Origin: Lachnospiraceae bacterium
Lineage (GTDB): Bacteria > Bacillota > Clostridia > Lachnospirales > Lachnospiraceae
Assembly (NCBI GenBank): GCA_024698075.1
Contig: JAILRP010000014.1
Span: 1 to 43,397, forward strand
Length of the DNA stretch: 43,397 nucleotides
Direction of reading: 5' to 3'
Below, piece after piece: positions 9,201 through 16,878 of the stretch. Numbering within the stretch: position 1 is the first letter of the stretch; every line of letters starts with the position of its first letter. A model generated the notes under the pieces. The model did no database searches. It was given only the letters and a program-made list of their open reading frames with translations, and was not told the origin of the DNA. Made by a program: the position numbers and the translations under genes.

Positions 9201-9376
9201 GGTACGCATGAGATGCCCACATCCCCTTCGTCGGATACCCCGATGACCGTTGTGCCCTCCGTGCTCACCTCGCTTCCGACATAAATGCCGGTAGCTGCAT
9301 TTGCCTCAAGCCTGAACGAAGCGAGGCAGATGACTGCCGTTAACAAGCCTCCTGAAACTTTTAATAATCCCTTCAT
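6275..9376 (-). CDS. Secreted C69-dipeptidase-like protein with large acidic C-terminal extension, nucleophile apparently lost
   Basis: 1033 aa from ATG 9376, chosen for GGGAGAG just upstream; an earlier GTG at 9412 lacks support. Residues 1-27 form a signal peptide ending ANA. The next ~400 residues resemble peptidase family C69 (Ntn-fold dipeptidases): YVGSEVSTEGTTVIG, SNEYGVSVIG, AAADPFADDG, AFLITDPDGAWAFENYSGHQ. Related secreted members begin the mature chain with the nucleophile Cys (as in ACTGIYVG, from memory), but here the sequence is AATGIYVG, so the Cys position is Ala. The neighbouring Thr could serve only if processing exposed it. Beyond ~residue 560 come two Glu/Ala/Pro-rich linkers (~565-625 and 930-1000) flanking a helical-looking segment. 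Family members are about half this length. It is probably a cell-surface or secreted protein, perhaps a binding protein. No sortase motif or C-terminal membrane anchor is seen. Confidence 0.8.
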   Translation of the reverse strand: MKGLLKVSGGLLTAVICLASFRLEANAATGIYVGSEVSTEGTTVIGVSDEGDVGISCVPVVLEKGLYKKGDAIEFANGYKYTLPEDSAKLVIKRAMAYTDFAGANCCASNEYGVSVIGCSLLASNDAAAAADPFADDGVYTDKVELAVASTAKTAEDAVKILGSMIDENGACCGMAFLITDPDGAWAFENYSGHQYAALKLPADRVGTFGNEPIIKKAAMDDENMIFSSELFSLPEDNGFAVYEDKTLDLAGTYIDKELNFTSEDHLRGWIGHDLFAPSEGLSYDEDADYDTFFAPDDKLGMEDVFDFFRNRYEGTDFDLSDEDNLTSYFGINNQSVTSANVLQVFPDVPAEMSTVLWTTPANPTASPFIPIPVLTAALPENLSTDVEDDAFVDGILQFEFAKLNNSIIPRREAYGRSVREYWEGMESLSAADVAASLRGKWKDAYDQSPEKAAEEITSYVNDIAAAAGENCERISEEFDWYLFKNGIIVNSVPDDLVTPFECSFDAISYATMNGWDTEVADDIFTATKDGKTIEVVLDGDDKGAVTFTGFDTEKLMEDFIAGNTEEIDLDELFAEEDEEAIEAAEEEAAEEEAAEPEEEEEESAPADEAKEAAEPEEAEEADVAEMTRTAAEQLEVDTIAELSQYFNEKIASVPRDGWSENEIAVQLGEVSNDVVAIFGRHFSGDIEDVESLMNYDYEKLGNDIASDPALAEVGEKVALAGLDLAELSERYFNSLVEDVVSDVESGRINEQGVEKILMEAETDIEGIATIYLEGVQGAFSEVFDTSLSQEELTELVDELGAAAEVLDEMGYIDLDSLGLGDVDLSKLSEAEVNVVVTLDGMDDDIINGLSELLGVDVRATLDMYMDAINSAGSPVTVVEEKHESEKAESAPDEEVMTLIDLQEELTEDDIVIPQEVIDILNEAIYGSAVGEGAAEAEEPAAPAEEPAPKEDAAPAEPAPADDGAGAADEAPAAVEAEEPATEEASAAEPAEEAETETETAPEEDGSVRINVEGVVKSGSRVLLPAYLLKYFI

Positions 9377-9506
9377 CTCTTCTCTCCCTTTTCTTCCGTT
9401 GCGGTTTCGCACCGGCCGGAAACCCTCATTTTACGGGCTTTGCAGCCGCTGCAACTCTCCCTGGTCTTTTGCAACATAAAATGGTGCGGATATGCCCACA
9501 CCATTT
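9377..9506 (-). other. Structured leader upstream of the C69-like gene (function unknown)
   Basis: Three potential hairpins follow the promoter on the minus strand. (1) An 11-bp stem (9496-9506 with 9479-9489, one G-U), followed by four T, may also be the terminator of the upstream kinase gene. (2) A stem TTGCA/TGCAA around GCGGC lies near 9440-9454. (3) A stem GGTTTC/GAAACC enclosing CGGCCGGTGC is near 9401-9422. The ribosome site GGGAGAG follows. I compared it by memory with c-di-GMP, cobalamin, glycine and ydaO riboswitches and did not find their conserved cores, so I do not assign a class. Confidence 0.35.
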
Positions 9507-9535
9507 AATGTAACGCTTATGTTTTGTTATGTCAA
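9507..9535 (-). promoter_or_regulatory. Sigma-A type promoter for the C69-like gene
   Basis: On the minus strand TTGACA (9530-9535) and TACATT (9507-9512) are separated by exactly 17 nt. Transcription would start near 9500, giving a leader of about 125 nt before the ATG at 9376. Confidence 0.6.
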
Positions 9536-9548
9536 CACCATTATTATG

Positions 9549-10418
9549 TTAACAGATAATTTTTTTGTCTTTGTGCACTTCGTACTTCAGGACATCCGTT
9601 ACGGTCTCACCGTCTATCTGAAGTGCCGTAGGCCTGTCAAACTCGACCGTCACGTCACTTCCGAACATTTCGCTCACGAGTTTTTTGTACCTGATGTGCT
9701 TTCCCTTGAACACGGAAGCAAACGCCATGAGCAGGAGGAGCCTGAACTTTGTATGGACAACGATGACGGATACGAGCCCATCCTCGTTCATGCGGTCCTG
9801 ATTGGGCGCACACATCATCCCGCCGCCGTAAAACCTGCCGTTCATCGTCGGTGCCATCCAGACATCCCTGAATTCCTTCGTGACCCCGTCAACGGTGACT
9901 TTCGCGTTTACGCGCTTAAAATCATACGCAAGGCCCTTGAGGGCGATGATGGAATAATTGACCCTCTTTCCGGGGCGGATGATCCTCTTCTTGTCGCCTT
10001 CCTCGCAGCAGTATCCGTCAATGCCGTACCCTATGCCGTTGAGGAAGAGCTTCTCGATGCCCTTAACCTTCACGGCGGGGATGCACTTTAAGTACATGTT
10101 GATGCGGTACACGCCGTTCGTGCCCTCTTCATCCACATCGTGGTAAAAATCATTGCCGCTCCCGCCAGGATAATAAAATATATCCTGCTCGAGCTCGGAT
10201 GTGTTGAGCGAATTGATCAGGTAATTGAGGGTGCCGTCACCGCCGCATATGATGATCTGGTCCTCCGGCTTCATGGCACGGATGAATTCCCCGAGGTCAT
10301 CTATCGACAGAAGGTCTATATACCGTTTTTCATCAAAGCTGAATATGTCCCCTACGGCCCTGCAGCTTTCCTCGCACGTGCTGTTTCCCGCGAGGGGATT
10401 GTACATGATATATATCAT
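9549..10418 (-). CDS. Diacylglycerol/lipid kinase family protein (YegS/BmrU-like)
   Basis: 289 aa from ATG 10418, chosen because AGAGGA lies about 8 nt upstream; a TTG at 10433 overlaps that ribosome site. The DAGK catalytic fold is shown by MYNPLAGNS at the N-terminus, the nucleotide-binding IICGGDGTLNYLI and YYPGGSGNDF near residues 75-110. The family phosphorylates diacylglycerol, sphingoid bases or related lipids at the cytoplasmic membrane face using ATP; the exact lipid is unknown. It is separated by a 305-nt repeat-bearing spacer from the upstream GH13 and lipid-type glycosyltransferase genes. A shared role in glycolipid metabolism is possible but not shown. Confidence 0.85.
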   Translation of the reverse strand: MIYIMYNPLAGNSTCEESCRAVGDIFSFDEKRYIDLLSIDDLGEFIRAMKPEDQIIICGGDGTLNYLINSLNTSELEQDIFYYPGGSGNDFYHDVDEEGTNGVYRINMYLKCIPAVKVKGIEKLFLNGIGYGIDGYCCEEGDKKRIIRPGKRVNYSIIALKGLAYDFKRVNAKVTVDGVTKEFRDVWMAPTMNGRFYGGGMMCAPNQDRMNEDGLVSVIVVHTKFRLLLLMAFASVFKGKHIRYKKLVSEMFGSDVTVEFDRPTALQIDGETVTDVLKYEVHKDKKIIC

Positions 10419-10723
10419 CGCCTGTCCTCTCAAACTTTGTCCGTCTTATTTTACAATACCGCCCATGAAAAATCCACAGCGGGCACGTCTTTTTCATGAA
10501 ATACCGAACGCGGTCTGTCCTGCTGTCCTTATCGGTCAGCTTTCCACCATATATAGCGGCTCCCAATTCACATACAGTATCGCGGATACAATATATAGTA
10601 TGTCCCGCTGTCCTTGCCGGTCAGCCTTATGACATATGCAGTCAGCATATGCTGCCCATCCGGTCAATGAACCACTATATATAGCGATGGCCTCTCATGC
10701 CTGCAGCAAGGACTGCTCGGCCA
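10419..10723. repeat. Spacer with imperfect direct repeats
   Basis: This 305-bp gap between the GH13 and kinase genes has no convincing gene. A 28-bp direct repeat occurs at 10516-10543 and 10601-10628, with 24 of 28 positions identical and starts offset by 85 bp. A second motif, a TATATATAGCG core preceded by CCA, occurs at 10545-10558 and 10673-10686, with a partial copy (ATATATAGTATG) near 10591-10602. A palindrome, GCAGCATATGCTGC, lies near 10641-10655. These may be 3'-UTR elements of the GH13 transcript, binding sites, or relics of duplication. Confidence 0.6.
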
Positions 10724-12388
10724 TTAATATCTCTTCGCGTCGGACCCCAGTTCATAGACACGGGCCTCGTACGGCTGAAGGGTCCTTACAGTATGCACGG
10801 GATAGTTGCATATGACGAGCTTTCCCTTTTTCCCGGCAAGATTCCTCGGAAGCCTCCAGGAAATGTCGTGGTCCGCGAACGAACATACGACGAGGATCTT
10901 CTTTCCCTTATAACTTCTTTCATATATATATAGGAAGTTATCCATTCTGAAATATTCCCTGTATGTGCCGTAGAGCGCGATTTCGCTGTGTTTTCTGTAG
11001 TCAAGGCACTTCCTGTAGAAGTTCAGTATGCTGTATTCGTCGGCTTCCTCGGCCTTCACGTTTATGCGCCTGTAGTTTTGGTTTACATAAAACCACGGCT
11101 TGCCGGTCGTAAATCCGGCGTTTTCCGAACGGTCCCACTGCATAGGTGTCCTGGCGCTGTCACGGCTTGACCGGTATATCCTTTCCATCCTCTTTTCCAT
11201 TGGGTCTTTCGTGTGGAACCTGTGGAAGTTCGTCTTCGACGAGACATCGATGTAGTCATCTATCGACGACAGCCTGATGTTCGTCATCCCTATCTCCTGC
11301 CCCTGGTATATGAACGGCGTTCCCTGCTGGAACAGATAGCATGCCGCGAGCATTGTCCCGCTCTCCCTGTGGAACCTCTTATCGTCCCCGTAGCGGCTTA
11401 TGATGCGCGGATGGTCATGATTTTCGAGGTAAAGGGTGTTCCACGCCTTCCCGTCGAGCTCATACTGCCATTTCGAGAAAGCTTTTTTGAGCTTTGTGAG
11501 CTTAAACGGCCTGTGCATGTATTCGGTCATGAAGCAGTCGGCCATCATATGTTCGAAATGAAACATGAGGTCGAGCGTCCTGTCTTTTCCGGAAAGATAC
11601 TTGAGGGCCGAATCCGCCGTGGTCATGGGACCCTCGCCGAGCAGGAAGCAGTCGTACTCCTTTGCCACCTCACGGAATTCCGTCAGATATTCGTGTATGT
11701 GCGGGCCGTCCTTGTAATGCTTCATCCCATTGGCCATAGGAATGAAGGGATACCCGTTCGGAAGTCCCTCGGCCTTTGATATGAAGTTGATGACATCCTC
11801 CCTGAACCCGTCAACGCCCATGTCGAGCCAGAAGCGCATTATGGACTTGACCTCCTCGCGGACCTTGGGGTTGTCCATGTTGAGGTCGGGCTGCTTCTTT
11901 GCGAACAGATGCAGGTAATACTGATCGCGTTCCGGGACATATTCCCATGCCTTGCCCTCGAACAGGCTGTCCCAGTTGTTCGGGAGCTTCCCGTGCTTCG
12001 CATCGCGCCATATATAGTAGTCGCTGTAGGGATTGTCCCTGCTCTTGCGGCTTTCCTTAAACCATTCGTGCTCATCCGACGTATGGTTGACGACAAGATC
12101 CATTATGACCTTGAGGCCGAGTGAGTGCGCCTTATCGAGCACCTTCCTGAACTGGTCTATGTCACCGTATTCGGGATGTATGTTCTTATAATCGGAAATA
12201 TCGTACCCATAGTCGGCGTTCGGGGACGGATAAAGGGGTGAGAACCATATGCCGTCTACCCCGAGGCTCTTAACGTATTCAAGCTTCTCGTAAACGCCGT
12301 AAAGATCTCCTATCCCGTCGCCGTTTCCGTCATAAAAGCTTCTTACCCATATCTGGTAAAAAGACATATTCCTGTACCAGTCAGTCAT
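10724..12388 (-). CDS. GH13 alpha-glucosidase (oligo-1,6-glucosidase type)
   Basis: 554 aa, the normal length for GH13 subfamily 31-like enzymes. The conserved regions are DLVVNHTS, VDGFREDVIN (nucleophile Asp near 196), FLLGEGP (acid/base Glu near 250) and ENHDHPR (transition-state Asp near 324), in a TIM barrel followed by a beta domain. There is no signal peptide, so it acts in the cytoplasm on short alpha-glucosides such as isomaltose-type oligosaccharides, sucrose-like glucosides or trehalose-6-P; the precise specificity is open. Its ATG overlaps the stop of the glycosyltransferase gene by 4 nt (ATGA). Coupling to a GT4 gene rather than to a sugar transporter suggests turnover of an internal glucan or glycoconjugate, which is inference. 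Confidence 0.9.
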   Translation of the reverse strand: MTDWYRNMSFYQIWVRSFYDGNGDGIGDLYGVYEKLEYVKSLGVDGIWFSPLYPSPNADYGYDISDYKNIHPEYGDIDQFRKVLDKAHSLGLKVIMDLVVNHTSDEHEWFKESRKSRDNPYSDYYIWRDAKHGKLPNNWDSLFEGKAWEYVPERDQYYLHLFAKKQPDLNMDNPKVREEVKSIMRFWLDMGVDGFREDVINFISKAEGLPNGYPFIPMANGMKHYKDGPHIHEYLTEFREVAKEYDCFLLGEGPMTTADSALKYLSGKDRTLDLMFHFEHMMADCFMTEYMHRPFKLTKLKKAFSKWQYELDGKAWNTLYLENHDHPRIISRYGDDKRFHRESGTMLAACYLFQQGTPFIYQGQEIGMTNIRLSSIDDYIDVSSKTNFHRFHTKDPMEKRMERIYRSSRDSARTPMQWDRSENAGFTTGKPWFYVNQNYRRINVKAEEADEYSILNFYRKCLDYRKHSEIALYGTYREYFRMDNFLYIYERSYKGKKILVVCSFADHDISWRLPRNLAGKKGKLVICNYPVHTVRTLQPYEARVYELGSDAKRY

Positions 12389-13719
12389 TGCCTGCCCCCG
12401 TAAAAGAAATCCTCAAAATTGTCCCGCATTCCTTCCATGAATCTTACCGGGAACTTGAAAAGCTCCCTCATCTCATATATCACATCATCCGTGAACTCTA
12501 TGACTGTGCCGGCAAGCTTATGGCGCTTCGTGTTGTAAACGCCGGCCCTCTTGTTCTCGATCACGGTATTGTAGCGCTCATATGCTTCGTGGACGCTGTC
12601 GGACCATGAAATGTATATCTCATTCATCGCGTTTTCGCCGACATGCTTCATATGGTCCCTTCTTCCGGAAAGATCCCGAAGGAGCCTGTACATGCTCTCG
12701 GCATTCTCATCGATTATGAATCCGTTCCGGTCATGCTCTATCCCCTCGGCCGCGCAGCTCCCGTCTATCAGCACGCTCGCAAGCGCGCATGCTGCCGCTT
12801 CCCTCACTACGATCCCGTTCGTGTCATATGTTGAGGGGAACAGGAACAGGTCGGCCCTTGTATTCCAGGCCCTGAGTGCCTGCCTGTCATATACCGGCCC
12901 GGTGAAGATGCAGCGGCTCTTCCCCGTTTCGCTGTATATTCCGGCAGTCCTTGCCATTTCCTTTATCTCTTCCATATCCGGCCCGCCGCCGACAAAGACC
13001 ATCCGAAAATCGGTCCCGTCCGCGCTAAGCCTCGAAAGCGCATCCACGATGAGCGGCAGTCCCTTGTACTTCATTATCCGGCCGACGAACAGGAATACGG
13101 GCACGTCCTCCGGAAGGTCATAGCTTCCCGTGACCTCGCTGACTTTTTCGTCATCAGCCCTCCCCTTCGGAAAATCGACCCCGTTAGAGACTACGCGGTA
13201 TTCGCCCTCATATCCGAGCGAGCGCAGGTTTTCGCCGGCGCCGCGGCTCACCGTCCAGACCTCGTCACAGGCCTCGATGTTGCTGACAAGCGCGCGCACG
13301 CTCTCCTTGCGGAGAAAATCGGTCCTGACTGCCTTGGCTATATCCACATCGAATTTTGTATGGTAGGTAAAAACGATAGGCGCCTCAAGCCTTGTCCGAA
13401 GCGCCCTTGCAAGAATGGTCGACACGACCGGGCAGTGCGAATGGATGATGTCCGGCGCAAATTCTTCCATATCTATGAGTTCTTTTATGACAAAAGGATT
13501 GCCCGCCCGGTATCCGTTGACGAGGCGCGTGGTGTCAAAGCTTTTGTAGGCCACGACCTTATAAGGATATGAACCGTAATCAACGTCAGGGTACTTGGGC
13601 GTGCCGACGAGCACATCGGCCAGTCCGTCAGCTGTCAGGATGTCCGCATAGTTTTTGACCGTATTGGCAACACCGTCTATTATAGGCGGAAAAGAATCGT
13701 TAAGAAGGCATACGTTCAT
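12385..13719 (-). CDS. GT4 glycosyltransferase, diacylglycerol glucosyltransferase-like
   Basis: 444 aa with two Rossmann-type domains (GT-B). The N-terminal acceptor motif reads NDSFPPIIDGVANTV, with HSHCP near residue 95. The donor domain has FLFVGRIMKYKGLPL and FPSTYDTNGIVVREAAACALASV, which matches GT4 enzymes annotated as 1,2-diacylglycerol 3-alpha-glucosyltransferases that make membrane glucolipids from a nucleotide sugar. About 60 C-terminal residues after the fold are basic and aromatic, which could help membrane contact. It lies 3 nt after the FAD oxidoreductase stop with only a weak ribosome site, so it probably depends on translational coupling, and it overlaps GH13 by 4 nt downstream. 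Confidence 0.87.
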   Translation of the reverse strand: MNVCLLNDSFPPIIDGVANTVKNYADILTADGLADVLVGTPKYPDVDYGSYPYKVVAYKSFDTTRLVNGYRAGNPFVIKELIDMEEFAPDIIHSHCPVVSTILARALRTRLEAPIVFTYHTKFDVDIAKAVRTDFLRKESVRALVSNIEACDEVWTVSRGAGENLRSLGYEGEYRVVSNGVDFPKGRADDEKVSEVTGSYDLPEDVPVFLFVGRIMKYKGLPLIVDALSRLSADGTDFRMVFVGGGPDMEEIKEMARTAGIYSETGKSRCIFTGPVYDRQALRAWNTRADLFLFPSTYDTNGIVVREAAACALASVLIDGSCAAEGIEHDRNGFIIDENAESMYRLLRDLSGRRDHMKHVGENAMNEIYISWSDSVHEAYERYNTVIENKRAGVYNTKRHKLAGTVIEFTDDVIYEMRELFKFPVRFMEGMRDNFEDFFYGGRQ

Positions 13720-13722
13720 GGC

Positions 13723-15093
13723 TTATAACTGTCCGGCAATCCTCCTTGCAACAAATACACCGCTTGCCGACGCGTGTGAAAGGGAATGGGTGACACCGCT
13801 TCCGTCTCCTATTATATACAGGCCCGGATACTCGGTCTCAAGATTCTCGTCAACCTCGACCTCCATGTTGTAGAACTTGACCTCGACCCCGTAAAGGAGC
13901 GTATCGTCGTTCGCGGTCCCGGGTGCAATCTTGTCGAGTGCATGTATCATCTCCATGATGCCGTCGAGTATCCTCTTCGGAAGCACCAGGCTTAAGTCGC
14001 CGGGCGTCGCATTGAGCGTCGGATGTACCATGCCCTCCGCTATCCTCTTCTCATTGCTCCGCCTTCCCCTCATGAGGTCGCCGAAGCGCTGGACGATGAC
14101 TCCGCCGCCGAGCATGTTCGAAAGCCTCGCGATGCTCTCGCCGTAGCCGTTGGAATCCTTGAACGGCTCGGAAAAATGCTTTGCGACGAGGAGCGCGAAG
14201 TTCGTGTTCTCCGTCTGCTTGTCCTTCGCCTCATAGCTGTGTCCGTTCACGGTAATGATGCCGTTTGTATTTTCGTTAACGACGATGCCGTGCGGGTTCA
14301 TGCAGAACGTGCGCACGTTGTCCTCGAATTTCTCGGTACGGTATACTATCTTGCTCTCATAAAGCTCATCCGTAAGGTGCGAGAAGATCACCGCAGGAAG
14401 CTCAACCCTTACGCCTATGTCGACACGGTTGCTCTTGGCAGGGATCTTCAGGTTGTCGCATACGCTCTCCATCCATTTGCTGCCGCTTCTGCCGACGGAT
14501 ACGATGCAGTTGGTGCATGTCGCGCTGCCGCCGTCATAAATTATCTTATATCCGCCTTCAATGACCTCAATGCTCTTCACCGCGGTCCTGAAGTGAAAAT
14601 CGACCGTGTCCTTAAGGAAATTGTAGAGATTTTCAAGCACGACATAGTTGATGTCGGTTCCAAGATGGCGGACCGATGCTTCAAGAAGCTTCAGCTTGTT
14701 CTGCATGCACGTCTTCTTGAGGCCGGTTCCCGCGGTCGAATAGAGCCTGCAGCCGCTGCCGCCGTTCTCAACGTTGATGCTGTCGACATACTGCATGAGC
14801 TTAATGGCGGTATCCCTTCCGACATGCTCATAGAGCGTTCCGCCAAAATCATTCGTTATGTTGTATTTGCCGTCGGAAAAAGCGCCCGCACCTCCGAAGC
14901 CGCTCATTATGGAGCAGGAGCTGCAGCCTATGCAGTTCTTTACCTTAACGCCGTCTATCGGGCAGTGTCTCTTTGCAAGCTCTGCACCTGCCTCAAAGAT
15001 CGCAACCTTAAGTTCCGGCTTTGTCTTCTTCAGTTCGTAAGCGGAGTAGATCCCGCCGGGGCCAGCCCCGATTATTACGACATCATAATCCAT
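13723..15093 (-). CDS. NAD(P)/FAD-dependent oxidoreductase (COG2509-like)
   Basis: 456 aa. It begins MDYDVVIIGAGPGGIYSA, a classic GxGxxG dinucleotide-binding motif, and ends with the second FAD motif GLYIIGDGSGVTHSLSHA. A Cys-rich stretch, CIGCSSC, near residue 56 precedes SGFGGAGAFSDGK and could bind metal or act in redox chemistry. The family is an uncharacterised FAD-dependent dehydrogenase group, so the substrate is unknown. The start is placed at ATG 15093 because GGGAGG lies 6 nt upstream; the ATG at 15099 would touch that ribosome site. The gene follows the Dabb gene by 22 nt and leads into the GT4-GH13 pair. Confidence 0.85.
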   Translation of the reverse strand: MDYDVVIIGAGPGGIYSAYELKKTKPELKVAIFEAGAELAKRHCPIDGVKVKNCIGCSSCSIMSGFGGAGAFSDGKYNITNDFGGTLYEHVGRDTAIKLMQYVDSINVENGGSGCRLYSTAGTGLKKTCMQNKLKLLEASVRHLGTDINYVVLENLYNFLKDTVDFHFRTAVKSIEVIEGGYKIIYDGGSATCTNCIVSVGRSGSKWMESVCDNLKIPAKSNRVDIGVRVELPAVIFSHLTDELYESKIVYRTEKFEDNVRTFCMNPHGIVVNENTNGIITVNGHSYEAKDKQTENTNFALLVAKHFSEPFKDSNGYGESIARLSNMLGGGVIVQRFGDLMRGRRSNEKRIAEGMVHPTLNATPGDLSLVLPKRILDGIMEMIHALDKIAPGTANDDTLLYGVEVKFYNMEVEVDENLETEYPGLYIIGDGSGVTHSLSHASASGVFVARRIAGQL

Positions 15094-15115
15094 AGTCATC
15101 CTCCCGGGATATCAT

Positions 15116-15415
15116 TCAGATCTCGTAGTCCATGCACGTACGGCTTGCCGTATACGGCCTTACCTTGCTGTCGGCGACCTCCACATGGGCCGGATTTTTC
15201 GAGTATCCGCGAAGTGCGGCTTCGTCCTCAAATGTGGAATCGAGCATCACATCGCAGTTTGAGCTTGCAAGAGGCTCAGTGTTGACCTTTATCTCAACAA
15301 GGCCCGGGATGCGGCCCTTAAGCCCTTCGAGTCCTTCCTTTATTCCCTGCTTTATCTGCTTCTTCTCGTCTTCCGGGCAGTCTTTTAAAACCCAGAGTAT
15401 CACATGCTTTACCAT
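15116..15415 (-). CDS. Dabb (stress-responsive alpha/beta barrel) family protein
   Basis: 99 aa from ATG 15415, with AGGAGAGG 5 nt upstream; the longer reading frame from 15460 has no ribosome site. It starts MVKHVILWVLKD, with KVNTEPLASSNCDVMLDSTFED in the centre and a KVRPYTASRTCMDYEI end, the usual pattern of single-domain Dabb proteins that form ferredoxin-like dimers. Biochemical roles in the family vary (stress response, monooxygenase-like), so none is assigned. It sits between folE and the FAD oxidoreductase gene and may be co-transcribed with them. Confidence 0.82.
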   Translation of the reverse strand: MVKHVILWVLKDCPEDEKKQIKQGIKEGLEGLKGRIPGLVEIKVNTEPLASSNCDVMLDSTFEDEAALRGYSKNPAHVEVADSKVRPYTASRTCMDYEI

Positions 15416-15483
15416 CTTTGCCTCTCCTTTTCTCCTGATTACTGTCATTATCCGCCGCATATTTACGGGCGCGGCGGCATCTC

Positions 15484-16053
15484 CTACCGTCCGAGCCTTG
15501 CCGCGAGCGCAGGTTCAGTCAGGAATCTGCCCCTCAGCTCCTCGGTATATGTTTTTGTGTTGTGATTTTTGATCCCGCGGGCCGTCACGCAGCTGTGGCA
15601 GCCTTCTATGGCAACGGCCACGTCACTGCTTCCGGTGATCTCGCTTATGATGTCGGCGATATCCTGCCCTATGCGCTCCTGGAGCTGGAGCCTTCTGCAT
15701 ACCATCTCGCACACCCTGACGATCTTTGACAGGCCTATGACTTTTCCGTCAGGAATATAGGCAACGGTCGCCTTCATGTCATACATGAGCGCCATATGAT
15801 GCTCGCAGTATGAGAATAGGGAGATGTCCTTCATGACAACGATCTTTTCCTTATCCGTGTCGATGTCGTCGTCGAACGTGCGGCTGAACATTTCAGCGAT
15901 CTCATGGTTCGTATAGTTCATGCCCTCGAAGACCTCGGCGTACATCCTTGCCACGCGCTTTGGCGTATCAACGAGCCCCGGCCTGTCCGGATCGTCGCCG
16001 ATGGCGGCAAGGATCCCTCTTATATGTTCTTCTATCGCATTTGTGTCTATCAT
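15484..16053 (-). CDS. folE: GTP cyclohydrolase I
   Basis: 189 aa, the normal length. Zinc and active-site features are present: [11 protein letters not shown] (Cys and His ligands), [18 protein letters not shown] and [15 protein letters not shown] (third ligand). It converts GTP to 7,8-dihydroneopterin triphosphate, the first step to folate and a precursor for queuosine-type deazapurines. No other folate or queuosine genes are nearby. Its ATG overlaps the stop of the nudC-like gene by 4 nt (ATGA). The adjacent NUDIX protein could act on a nucleotide or on dihydroneopterin triphosphate, but its zinc-ribbon type favours NADH as substrate. Confidence 0.95.
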   Translation of the reverse strand: MIDTNAIEEHIRGILAAIGDDPDRPGLVDTPKRVARMYAEVFEGMNYTNHEIAEMFSRTFDDDIDTDKEKIVVMKDISLFSYCEHHMALMYDMKATVAYIPDGKVIGLSKIVRVCEMVCRRLQLQERIGQDIADIISEITGSSDVAVAIEGCHSCVTARGIKNHNTKTYTEELRGRFLTEPALAARLGR

Positions 16054-16871
16054 CTTATCCTGTTTTCCTTAAACATTCTCATCATCTCGTTGGTGAGGCT
16101 TAAATTGTTCGGCTGAAGCTCAATCTCATCACGCTTTGTCCATTCGGCGTATTTGAGCTCGCCCTCATCCATCCGTATCGTATCGTCTCCAGTAACATCG
16201 CAGAAAAAGCCCGTCAGAAGATCCTGGGCCATTCCCCACGGCTGGGACTTGTAATATCTTATATTGGCAACATGAAGGCCCGTTTCCTCCATGACTTCCC
16301 TTGCAACCGTTTCCTCAAGGGTCTCGCCGATCTCCGCAAATCCCGCGACCAATGCATTGTGTGCGTAGCCCCTGCGGTATCTCGTGATAAGGAGGCTGTC
16401 GCCGTTTATGACTCCTACTATGACCGCAGGATTGATGCGCGGATAGACGATCCTGCCGCAGTTGCCGCACTTTAGCGCCCTTTCCGTATCATCCGGCGAA
16501 AGCGGTTCGCCGCAGGTTCCGCAGTACCTGTTGTCGTCGTACCATTTCCACAGGTGGTATGCGGTAAAAGCCGCAAACAGCTCCTTCCCCGAGCACATGT
16601 CGCGAACCTGCCGTATGGCCAGATGCTCCGCTCCGGAAAAGATGCTGTCCGGATCGTCATCCATGAGCAGGAAATACCCGGTCTCATCGACCGAGAAGAG
16701 ATACTGCGTTTTATGATCCCCGTAGGAAGTGTCCGGAAAGACAAGGCTGCCATCCGAGACATCCGCGATAAGCTTTCCTTCCTTATCAAACGCGAGAACG
16801 ATGTCACCGCTTTTTAGGGCGCGGTTCTTATATGAATTGTCAAGCCTGCTCGGCGCTATATCCTGTATCAT
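16050..16871 (-). CDS. nudC: NADH pyrophosphatase-like NUDIX hydrolase (NudC type)
   Basis: 273 aa. An N-terminal domain of about 115 residues is followed by a four-Cys zinc ribbon (CGTCGEPLS then CGNCG) and a perfect NUDIX box, [20 protein letters not shown] followed by TGL. After it the NudC signature is partly kept as SQPWGM where Escherichia coli NudC has SQPWPF. This supports hydrolysis of NADH/NAD or removal of NAD caps from RNA, with the altered motif leaving some doubt on substrate. The start ATG has AAGGA 4 nt upstream and lies 7 nt after the citrate synthase stop. Confidence 0.88.
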   Translation of the reverse strand: MIQDIAPSRLDNSYKNRALKSGDIVLAFDKEGKLIADVSDGSLVFPDTSYGDHKTQYLFSVDETGYFLLMDDDPDSIFSGAEHLAIRQVRDMCSGKELFAAFTAYHLWKWYDDNRYCGTCGEPLSPDDTERALKCGNCGRIVYPRINPAVIVGVINGDSLLITRYRRGYAHNALVAGFAEIGETLEETVAREVMEETGLHVANIRYYKSQPWGMAQDLLTGFFCDVTGDDTIRMDEGELKYAEWTKRDEIELQPNNLSLTNEMMRMFKENRIR

Positions 16872-16878
16872 TTTTCCT

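Noticed and set aside
9377-9480. Possible cobalamin, c-di-GMP or ydaO riboswitch before the C69-like gene
   Set aside because: Short similarities (TGCAAAGCC, CCGGTGCGAAACCG) are present but the conserved cores and junctions of these classes are not, so no class was assigned.
10419-10723. CRISPR-like array
   Set aside because: Only two diverged copies, irregular spacing and no cas genes.
14023-15285. 420-codon open frame on the plus strand
   Set aside because: It lies fully antisense to the FAD oxidoreductase and Dabb genes, has no ribosome site and no recognisable domain; a codon-bias shadow.
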